64,000 nucleotides of DNA, from contig NZ_JAJDFX010000002.1 of assembly GCF_024704385.1 (NCBI RefSeq), positions 1,054,001 to 1,118,000 of the forward strand, read 5' to 3'. The translations under genes and the position numbers were made by a program. This document shows positions 53,508 to 60,419 of this stretch, piece after piece. The notes beneath the pieces are model-generated. The model was not told the origin of the DNA. It did no database searches and saw only the letters and a program-made list of their open reading frames with translations. This DNA is from Cellulomonas sp. P24 (GTDB lineage: Bacteria > Actinomycetota > Actinomycetes > Actinomycetales > Cellulomonadaceae). Every line of letters begins with the position of its first letter. Within the stretch, counting starts at the first letter, position 1.

Positions 53508-55456
53508 CGGACCACCAGGAGCACGACGAGCAGCCCGAGGGCGCCGTAGGCGACGTAGAGGTGGACGCTGCCGTTGTGCGCCCGACGCACCCGCTCGGCG
53601 GCAGCGGCGACCCCGCGCACGACCGGTGCGTACAGACCGCGCTCGATGGGGTCCTCCACACGGTTGCGGTAGGTGACCTTCTCGACCAGGTACTGCGACT
53701 CGGCGAAGTGGCTCACCTCGATGTCGGTGTCCGGTCGCAGCACGTCGTCGAAGACCCGCTGCAGGGGCTCGGCGAACGACGTCGCGGTGTACTGCATCCG
53801 CGAGCTGAGCTCGTCGGCGCCACAGGCCCAGAGCGGCACGTCGGCCGGGGCCGGGCGCCGTCGGCGGTCCCAGCGGCCGAGGCCGACCGCGACGAGCACC
53901 GCGACCACGAGGGCGGCGGCGATCGCCCCCGGGGACATCGAACCGGGGATGCCGGGCAGCCGGAGCATCGCCCCCAGGTGCGGTCCGACGGTGTCACCGC
54001 CGAGAGTGGGCAGCGTCAGGAGCACCCGGCGCACCAGCGGGCCGAGCACCCCAGGGGCGACCGCCAGAACCACGGCGGCCGTTGCGGCGAGCCCCATCCC
54101 GACGACCATGCTCGTCGACGCCGCGCGCGCACGTGCGGCCTGCGGCGAACGCGGACGCGCGAGGAACCCGACACCGAAGGCCTTGACCATGGTCGCGATG
54201 CCGATGCCCGTCGTGAGCGCCACCGCGCCGACGGCGAGGGGCATCGCGAGCGCGACCATCGGGTCGCCCTGCGTCGGCGCGTGGATCAGGCTCTGCAGCA
54301 GCAGCCACTCCCCGACGAACCCGGCACCGAGGGGTAGCCCGGACGCGCCGAGCGCGCTGATCCCGAACATGACCGTCGTGACGGGCATCGTGCGCACGAG
54401 GCCGCCGAGCCGGTCGAGGTCGCGCAGCCCCGTCGAGGCGAGCACCGCACCGGCGGAGAGGAAGCCGAGGGCCTTGAAGGCCGCGTGCCCGACGAGGTGC
54501 ACGAGCGCCGCGGTCACCGCGATCGCCGCCACCTCCGGCGCGCCGGAGGCGCTGAGCAGCGCGGCGGCGCCGAGGGCCACCGTCACGAGGCCCATGTTCT
54601 CCGTCGTCGAGTAGGCGAGGAGCCGCTTGAGGTCCGTCGCGACGGAGGCCTGCAGGACGCCGAAGACGGCCGACACCGCGCCGACGGCCATCAGGGTCAG
54701 TCCCCACCAGGTGGGGCCGGGGCCGAGGATCTGCAGGTCGATGCGGATGATCCCGTAGATGCCCATCGTGACCATCGAGGCGCTCATCAGCGCGGACACG
54801 GGGCTCGGTGCCTCCGGGTGGGCGCGCGGCAGCCACGCGTGCAGCGGCAGGAGGCCGGCCTTCGAGCCGAAGCCGAGCACGGTCAGCAGGAACACCGCGG
54901 TGCGCGTTCCGGAGGGGATCGCGTCCGCGCGCGTGGCGAGGGTCGCGAGGTCGTCGGTGCCGCCCGCCGCCGCGAGCACGACGAGCGCGACGAGGATCGC
55001 CACGAACCCGAGCTGGGTCATGACCGCGTACATGATCCCGGCGGACCGCACCTCGGCGCGACGGTGGTCGGCCAGCACCAGGGCGAGCGACGCGGCGGCC
55101 ATCAGCTCCCAGCAGAGCAGGAACGTGGTGACGGTGCCGGCCGCCGGGACCAGGACCATGCCGGCGACGAACGTCGGGAGCATCGCGAGCGTGAGCGTCG
55201 ACCAGTGCTCGTGGCGCGCGTACCCGACGGCGTAGACGCCGACGACCGCGGCGACCGCGCCGGTCAGGGCGATCAGCAGGCCGCCGAGCGCATCGATGTC
55301 GAGCTGCACCCCGACGAGGGGCAGCAGCCAGCCGATCCGCAGGTGGCGCGCACCGCCGAAGACCGCCGAGAGTCCGAGGACCAGCCCCGCGACCCCGATC
55401 ACGGTCGTGACGGCACCCGACACGAGGGCGCCGCGGCGTGACGACGGCGTGCTCAT
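53504..55456 (-). CDS. HyfB/HycC-like antiporter-type membrane subunit
   Basis: A 650-residue protein with about 16 helices, related to NuoL/MrpA. The core has 'GLLPLHAWLPRAHPEAPSPV', 'LLAYSTTENMGLV' and 'LVHLVGHAAFKALGFLSAG'. These contain the Lys, His and Glu residues of the proton path. It overlaps both neighbours by 4 bases and corresponds to Rv0083 (about 640 residues). Confidence 0.93.
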   Translation of the reverse strand: MSTPSSRRGALVSGAVTTVIGVAGLVLGLSAVFGGARHLRIGWLLPLVGVQLDIDALGGLLIALTGAVAAVVGVYAVGYARHEHWSTLTLAMLPTFVAGMVLVPAAGTVTTFLLCWELMAAASLALVLADHRRAEVRSAGIMYAVMTQLGFVAILVALVVLAAAGGTDDLATLATRADAIPSGTRTAVFLLTVLGFGSKAGLLPLHAWLPRAHPEAPSPVSALMSASMVTMGIYGIIRIDLQILGPGPTWWGLTLMAVGAVSAVFGVLQASVATDLKRLLAYSTTENMGLVTVALGAAALLSASGAPEVAAIAVTAALVHLVGHAAFKALGFLSAGAVLASTGLRDLDRLGGLVRTMPVTTVMFGISALGASGLPLGAGFVGEWLLLQSLIHAPTQGDPMVALAMPLAVGAVALTTGIGIATMVKAFGVGFLARPRSPQAARARAASTSMVVGMGLAATAAVVLAVAPGVLGPLVRRVLLTLPTLGGDTVGPHLGAMLRLPGIPGSMSPGAIAAALVVAVLVAVGLGRWDRRRRPAPADVPLWACGADELSSRMQYTATSFAEPLQRVFDDVLRPDTDIEVSHFAESQYLVEKVTYRNRVEDPIERGLYAPVVRGVAAAAERVRRAHNGSVHLYVAYGALGLLVVLLVVR

Positions 55457-55932
55457 CGACCGGTCACCGACCGCAGTGCGGCGACGATCTGCGCCGGGGT
55501 GGGTGGGCAGCCCGGGACCTCGACGTCGACCGGGACGACGTCCGCGACCGAGCCGACGACGCCGTAGCCGTCCCGGAACACCCCGCCGTCGATGGCGCAG
55601 TCACCGACGGCGATCACCACGCGCGGTTCGGGAACCGCCGCGAGGGTGTGGAGCAGGGGCCCGTGCATGTTCCTGGTCACGACTCCCGTCGCGAGGATGC
55701 CGTCCGCGTGGCGGGGCGACGCGACCAGCCGGGCGCCGAAGCGCTCGGCGTCGTAGACCGCGGAGAACGCACCGCCGATCTCGATCTCGCAGCCGTTGCA
55801 CGATCCGCAGTCGACGTGCCGCAGCTGGAGCGAGCCGGTCGTCCCGGTGGGCGGCGGCGTCGTGACGTCCGGGGCCTCCGGGGCGGTCTCGACGATGCGG
55901 CCGGCGCGTCTGATCGCCCCGATCCAGCTCAT
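55453..55932 (-). CDS. NuoB/HycG-like iron-sulfur subunit
   Basis: A 159-residue protein with the N2-type cluster ligands: 'VDCGSCNGCEIE' (Cys near 42, 45 and 48 region), 'V-G-D-C-A-I-D' and 'VEVPGCPPTPAQIV'. The cluster that feeds the NuoD-like subunit should therefore assemble even though the nickel site is gone. The length equals Rv0082. It is the first structural gene and its ATG is shared with the end of a 14-codon mini-ORF. Confidence 0.93.
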   Translation of the reverse strand: MSWIGAIRRAGRIVETAPEAPDVTTPPPTGTTGSLQLRHVDCGSCNGCEIEIGGAFSAVYDAERFGARLVASPRHADGILATGVVTRNMHGPLLHTLAAVPEPRVVIAVGDCAIDGGVFRDGYGVVGSVADVVPVDVEVPGCPPTPAQIVAALRSVTGR

Positions 55933-55973
55933 CGGGGCCTCCGGGGCCGCATCGGCCCGGTGCTGCTCGTCAC
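55929..55973 (-). CDS. 14-residue mini-ORF between arsR and the NuoB-like gene
   Basis: A GTG at 55973-55971 overlaps the arsR stop as GTGA and the TGA at 55931-55929 overlaps the next start as ATGA. The product would be MTSSTGPMRPRRPR. It is one of three mini-ORFs that fill the only gaps in this operon. Confidence 0.35.
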   Translation of the reverse strand: MTSSTGPMRPRRPR

Positions 55974-56363
55974 GCCCGTGCCTCGCTGTCGAGCTCGTCC
56001 TCGGCCTGCAGGTCCCGGAGCAGGTCCACCTGGTCCGTGAGCAGCCCCGCGAGCACCTTCCGGGCGACGAGCAGCAGCTCGGCCATGTCCTCGGACGCCA
56101 TGGCGTAGATGACGTTGCTCCCCTGCTTGCGCGCGATCACGACGCCGGCGCGACGCAGCACCGCGAGCTGCTGGGACAGGTGGGACGCCTCGAGGCCGAT
56201 CTCCGGCATGAGGTCTGCCACCGAGCGCTCCCCCCTCGGCGAGCAGCTCGAGGATCCGGATCCGCGCGGGGTGGCCGAGGGTCTTGAAGAACTCGGCCTT
56301 CAGCTTGTTGATCGGCTCCGGCGCGGCACGGCGGCGCTGTTCACGATCATCGGGGGCCGTCAT
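55970..56363 (-). pseudogene. Rv0081-like ArsR regulator, frameshifted at a G run
   Basis: Two frames together give an ArsR protein: 'LKAEFFKTLGHPARIRILEL' from the ATG at 56363, then 'ADLMPEIGLEASHLSQQLAV' to 'DLQAEDELDSEARA' ending at 55970. The switch falls in the six-base run at 56230-56235; removing one base gives an intact 130-residue repressor. It matches Rv0081, the hypoxia-responsive regulator upstream of the hyc locus in M. tuberculosis, in sequence and position. The uncorrected first frame would run on to 55929 and lose the wing. Confidence 0.85.
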
Positions 56364-56399
56364 ATGACGAAAGTATCATATGTTCAGTTGACTCAACTG
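56361..56399. promoter_or_regulatory. Two palindromes at the arsR start, likely operators
   Basis: CATATGA (56361-56367) and TCATATG (56376-56382) form a perfect inverted repeat that includes the arsR start codon. Next to it, CAGTTGACTCAACTG (56385-56399) is a perfect 7-1-7 palindrome. Both lie in an A/T-richer patch, suggesting the promoter and autoregulatory operator of the operon. The remaining bases up to 56532 hold nothing else I recognise. Confidence 0.6.
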
Positions 56400-56532
56400 G
56401 CACACCTCGCTACCTGGCTGTCGCCAGGCAGACTCGTCGCAGCACGGATCGTCCGTCGCGTCGACCCACCGCTCAGCACGGCCGCGCGGACACCGCCGGG
56501 CTCGCGAGGACAGCGACGGTGCGTCACGCCCC

Positions 56533-57444
56533 TCAGCCGAGGACGATGCGGTCACGCCCGCGGTGCTTCGCGTCGAGCAGGAGCTGGTCGGCGCGACGGA
56601 GCAGCGTGGCGAGGTCGTCGTCGGCGCGCACGAGCGTCGCTCCGATGGACACCGTGATCCGCAACCCCTCGCGACCGGGGCCGAACCGGGCATCCGCCAG
56701 CAGCACCCGGATCCGGTCCGCGACGACGCCGAGGTCTCCGGCGCCGATGGGGCCGGTGACGACGAGGAACTCCTCACCGCCGAACCTGACGACCGCGTCG
56801 TCGGGTCGCACCGCGGCGGTCAGCGTCGCGCCGACCATCCGGAGCACGTCGTCGCCGATGTCGTGGCCGTAGTCGTCGTTGACGCGCTTGAACTGGTCGA
56901 GGTCGGCGAGCAGCACCCCGAACGGCTGCTGCGCGCGCTGCCACCCGGAGAACCGTTGGGCGAGGCTCGCATCCATCAGGCGGCGGTTGCCGATGCCGGT
57001 GAGCGGGTCGAGGGTCAGCAGGTGCTCGAGCTCGGTCACCCGCTGGGTCGACGCGAGGTGGTCGGAGTCGTCGCGGAAGGACTCGACCGCGCCGATGATC
57101 CGACCGGTCTCGTCGCGGAGCGGTGCGGACAGGATCTTCACCGGGACCAGGTGGCCCTCACGGTGATGCAGGAACGCTCGGGTGTCCCGCGGGACACCGT
57201 CGATCATCGTGGCCCGCAGCGGGCACCGGCTGCCGCACAGCCCCTCGCCGTTCTCGTCGACGTGGTTGAGGATCCCGCTGCCGCACAGCCTCCCGATCAC
57301 CTCGTCGGGCCCGAATCCCGCGATCTGGCTGGCACCGCCGTTCCACACCGTGATGCGTCGGTCCCGGTCGACGACGTAGACCCCCTCGCGCATCGCCTCG
57401 ATCACCTCGGAAGCGAGACTGCCGTCGGTCACGAGAGTCCTCAC
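56533..57444 (-). CDS. PAS-GGDEF diguanylate cyclase
   Basis: A 303-residue soluble protein. The PAS domain (about 10-130) includes 'VYVVDRDRRITVWN' and an unusual cysteine group 'CGSGILNHVDENGEGLCGSR', a possible redox or metal site. The GGDEF domain has 'D-P-L-T-G-I-G-N-R', the active 'GGEEF' (222-226) and an RxxD product-inhibition site (Arg213, Asp216). It should make c-di-GMP with feedback control. The GTG at 57444 has no clear SD. Confidence 0.92.
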   Translation of the reverse strand: MRTLVTDGSLASEVIEAMREGVYVVDRDRRITVWNGGASQIAGFGPDEVIGRLCGSGILNHVDENGEGLCGSRCPLRATMIDGVPRDTRAFLHHREGHLVPVKILSAPLRDETGRIIGAVESFRDDSDHLASTQRVTELEHLLTLDPLTGIGNRRLMDASLAQRFSGWQRAQQPFGVLLADLDQFKRVNDDYGHDIGDDVLRMVGATLTAAVRPDDAVVRFGGEEFLVVTGPIGAGDLGVVADRIRVLLADARFGPGREGLRITVSIGATLVRADDDLATLLRRADQLLLDAKHRGRDRIVLG

Positions 57445-57849
57445 GATGGTGGGGTACGAGCAGATCGCGCCAATTCTCCCGCTTATTGCCGGTTCAACCA
57501 GGGACCATGGGCCCTGATGTGCGCCGCGAGCGCACCGACCGGCGCACAGTGCCGATGCCCGACGCAGGCACTCACCGCACGCGCCGTCGCGGTGCAGGCG
57601 ACGCCCCGCCGACCGCCCGGCACCGGTTCCGGGACCTGCGCCCGATCGAGGACCGACGCCCGATCGGACCGGATGTTCATGAGATAGGTGGTAGACGCAT
57701 CAACTATTCAGACATATCGTGCAAATCGCGTCCGGCTCGTGCGGGGCGCGGGCGAGGCGATGAAGCCCTCGGCGAGTGCGGTCGCCGGTGCCGGGGGGCG
57801 AGCCAGTGGCGAGACCGACGCTCTCGGGCACGATCGTGAGGGGAAGATT
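57445..57849. other. Intergenic region upstream of the TasA-like gene
   Basis: These 405 bases separate the divergent cyclase and TasA-like genes. A moderately A/T-rich stretch lies at about 57677-57725 and probably holds the promoter of the secretion pair. A small CAGGG...CCCTG hairpin lies near 57500-57518. I checked for c-di-GMP riboswitch blocks, given the neighbours, and found none. No convincing gene is present. Confidence 0.5.
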
Positions 57850-58536
57850 GTGAACAAGCTCAAAGCAGCACGTTTCGGTGGGTTCATCGGCACGGCAGGC
57901 CTGACGGCAGCTCTCGTCGGCGTCGCCGTGTCCGGCACAGGTGCGTACTTCACGGACAGCGCCGCCGGCGCGATCCACGCATCGTCGGGCCACCTGACCC
58001 TGAGCACGACCAGCACCTCGTTGTCGTTCGCCGACCTGGTACCCGGCACGTACAAGACGGACGACGTCACGTACCACGTCGACACCTCGGGCCCCGCGGA
58101 CGTCTGGCTCGTCTTCGACCCGACCACACCCGGGTTCGCCGCCTTCACCGGCCCCAAGGACTCGCCGTTCTTCAGTGGCGGCGGGCTCGGCCGCTACGGG
58201 CACTTCGCCGTCTCCGTCAACAGCGGCGGCGCCCTGTTCCAGTCCTACAACCTCGCATCGGCCCCCTCCGGGGAGTCGGGCGGCTGCACGGTCGACACCT
58301 ACGGTCACGGCGGGAGCGCCCAGCAGGCGACCAGCCCGACGGACACCCCGCCCTACTGCGGCGTGCCCACCGCGATCAAGCTCTCCTCCGGTCTGACCAC
58401 GGGCCAGGGCGCGACCGTCCACCTCACGTTCGGCGTCACCGGCAAGTGGACGGCGCAGAACACCACGGTCGCCAACGTCCCGTACAAGATCGTCGCGACC
58501 CAGGCCGGTGTGCGCCCCGACGCGCAGAACTTCTGA
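57850..58536 (+). CDS. TasA/CalY-like secreted protein with SipW-type signal peptide
   Basis: A 228-residue exported protein. After 'VNKLKAARFG', a hydrophobic segment (about 10-30) ends in 'GTGAYFTDS', the signature of SipW-cognate signal peptides (TasA, CalY). The mature part is Ser/Thr/Gly-rich and beta-rich, with two cysteines near 'GGCTVDT' and 'PPYCGVP' that may pair. The GTG at 57850 has GAGGGGAAG just upstream. The dedicated peptidase is encoded next. A matrix-fibre or surface role is inferred from Bacillus TasA. Confidence 0.82.
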   Translation: MNKLKAARFGGFIGTAGLTAALVGVAVSGTGAYFTDSAAGAIHASSGHLTLSTTSTSLSFADLVPGTYKTDDVTYHVDTSGPADVWLVFDPTTPGFAAFTGPKDSPFFSGGGLGRYGHFAVSVNSGGALFQSYNLASAPSGESGGCTVDTYGHGGSAQQATSPTDTPPYCGVPTAIKLSSGLTTGQGATVHLTFGVTGKWTAQNTTVANVPYKIVATQAGVRPDAQNF

Positions 58537-58613
58537 CCGGTGACCTGGCGGCGGGCAGCACGCACGGACCCGCCGCCAGGCCACGATCCCGACCCGACGC
58601 GGAGGGTGCGACC

Positions 58614-59129
58614 GTGAAGACCGTCACGAAGGTGCTCGTGAGCACGCTCGTCGCCGTGGTCCTGGGCCTCGCCGTCGGCGCCGCGGTGGCGTGGCACGAC
58701 GGGTACCGCATCTACGCGGTGCGCACCGGCTCGATGACCCCGACCTACCCCACCGGCGCACTCGTGCTCGACGCGCCGGCGTCCAGCGGGGCCCCTGCCG
58801 TCGGGGACGTGATCACGTTCCGCGTCGGAAGCGGCCTCGTCACCCACCGCGTGCAGGCGGTCTCTGCCGCGGGGTACACCACCAAGGGCGATGCCAACCC
58901 GACCCCCGACGCCTGGACGATCACCCGCTCGCACGTCGTCGGGCGGGTCGTCGCCGGAACCCCGGACCTCGGCTACGTGCTCGTGTTCTTCCACCAGCCC
59001 ACCGGGGCGCTCACCGTGATCACCTCGCTGCTCGCGGTCTCTCTGCTCTGGGGACTCTTCTTCCCGCCGGACCCGACGGTCACGTCACCGCTGCCCACGC
59101 ACCGGCCGTCGGCACGCGAGGCGGGATAA
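58614..59129 (+). CDS. sipW: SipW-type (ER-like) signal peptidase I
   Basis: A 171-residue membrane peptidase with an N-terminal helix (about 8-28), the catalytic Ser in 'RTGSMTPTYPTGALV', the His of the Ser-His dyad in 'GLVTHRVQAV', and 'TKGDANPTPD'. A second helix lies near the C-terminus. His replacing the bacterial Lys marks the archaeal/ER class used for SipW. The GTG at 58614 follows GGAGGG. It lies 77 bases after the TasA-like gene and should cleave its signal peptide. Confidence 0.9.
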   Translation: MKTVTKVLVSTLVAVVLGLAVGAAVAWHDGYRIYAVRTGSMTPTYPTGALVLDAPASSGAPAVGDVITFRVGSGLVTHRVQAVSAAGYTTKGDANPTPDAWTITRSHVVGRVVAGTPDLGYVLVFFHQPTGALTVITSLLAVSLLWGLFFPPDPTVTSPLPTHRPSAREAG

Positions 59130-59186
59130 TGCCGTCCTGACACCGATCAGGCGTCGCACCCGCACCGACACGAGGCGAGCACCACC

Positions 59187-60404
59187 ATGAAGCCCCTGGG
59201 CACCCCCGGTACACCGTCCGCGACGCGCGTCATGCTCCTCGGCGCCGGCGAGCTCGGCAAGGAGGTCGTGATTGCACTCCAGCGGCTCGGCGTCGAGACG
59301 ATCGCGGTCGACCGCTACGCCCACGCCCCTGGGCAGCAGGTCGCCCACCATGCGCGCACGATCGACATGACCGACCCCGAGGCGCTCCGCGCCCTGATCC
59401 TCGCCGAACGGCCGGACCTCGTCGTCCCCGAGATCGAGGCCATCGCGACGGCCGCGCTCGAGGAGCTCGAGGCCGAGGGCGTCGTCACGGTCATCCCGAC
59501 CGCGCGGGCCACCCGGCTGACCATGGATCGCGAGGGGATCCGCCGACTCGCCGCCGAGACGCTCGGGCTCCCGACGAGCCCGTACCGGTTCTGCGACTCG
59601 GTCGACGAGCTGCGCGCCGCGATCGACGGCACGAGCGGTGCGGACGGCATCGGCTACCCGTGCGTCGTCAAACCCGTGATGAGCAGCTCCGGGAAGGGGC
59701 AGAGCCGCATCGACGGCCCGGACGACGTCACCCCGGCGTGGGAGCACGCGATGGCCGCCGGCCGGGTCCACGGCGGGCGCGTGATCGTCGAGGCGTTCAT
59801 CGACTTCGAGTACGAGATCACCCAGCTCACCGTGCGCGCACGGGACGCCGACGGCGAGACGCTCACCCACTTCTGCGAGCCGATCGGCCACCGCCAGGTC
59901 GGCGGTGACTACGTCGAGAGCTGGCAGCCGCACCCGATGCACCCGACGGCCCGCCGTCGCGCCCAGGAGATCGCCGGGATCGTGACCGCGAACCTCGACG
60001 GGCTCGGGGTGTTCGGCGTCGAGCTGTTCGTCTCGGGCGAGCAGGTCTGGTTCAGCGAGGTCAGCCCGCGACCGCACGACACCGGCATGGTCACGATGGT
60101 CACCCAGTGGCAGAACGAGTTCGAGCTCCACGCGCGGGCGATCCTCGGTCTCCCGGTCGACACGGGCCTTGCGAGCCCCGGTGCGAGCGCGGTGATCTAC
60201 GGCGGCGTCGAGGGGACCGGGATCGTCTACGACGGGGTCGACGAGGCGCTCCGCATCCCCCACAGCGACATCAGGATCTTCGGCAAGGGTGACAGCCACG
60301 TCTCCCGACGGATGGGGGTGGCGCTCGTCCGGGACCACGACGTCGAGGTCGCCCGGCGACAGGCGACGCATGCGGCGTCGCTCGTCCGACCGCGCCTGGC
60401 CTGA
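59187..60404 (+). CDS. purT: Formate-dependent GAR transformylase
   Basis: A 405-residue ATP-grasp enzyme that formylates glycinamide ribonucleotide with formate and ATP in purine synthesis. Blocks include '[20 protein letters not shown]', '[14 protein letters not shown]', '[14 protein letters not shown]', '[15 protein letters not shown]' and '[15 protein letters not shown]'. GAGGCGAG lies about 11 bases upstream of the ATG. Use of formate fits the fermentative character suggested by the rest of the window. Confidence 0.96.
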   Translation: MKPLGTPGTPSATRVMLLGAGELGKEVVIALQRLGVETIAVDRYAHAPGQQVAHHARTIDMTDPEALRALILAERPDLVVPEIEAIATAALEELEAEGVVTVIPTARATRLTMDREGIRRLAAETLGLPTSPYRFCDSVDELRAAIDGTSGADGIGYPCVVKPVMSSSGKGQSRIDGPDDVTPAWEHAMAAGRVHGGRVIVEAFIDFEYEITQLTVRARDADGETLTHFCEPIGHRQVGGDYVESWQPHPMHPTARRRAQEIAGIVTANLDGLGVFGVELFVSGEQVWFSEVSPRPHDTGMVTMVTQWQNEFELHARAILGLPVDTGLASPGASAVIYGGVEGTGIVYDGVDEALRIPHSDIRIFGKGDSHVSRRMGVALVRDHDVEVARRQATHAASLVRPRLA

Positions 60405-60419
60405 GGCGACCGTCCGCCC

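Noticed and set aside
57700-57849. Possible c-di-GMP riboswitch upstream of the TasA-like gene
   Set aside because: The conserved GEMM blocks (for example GCAAAGC with a nearby GGGACGCAA) are absent and the stretch is only generally GC-rich.
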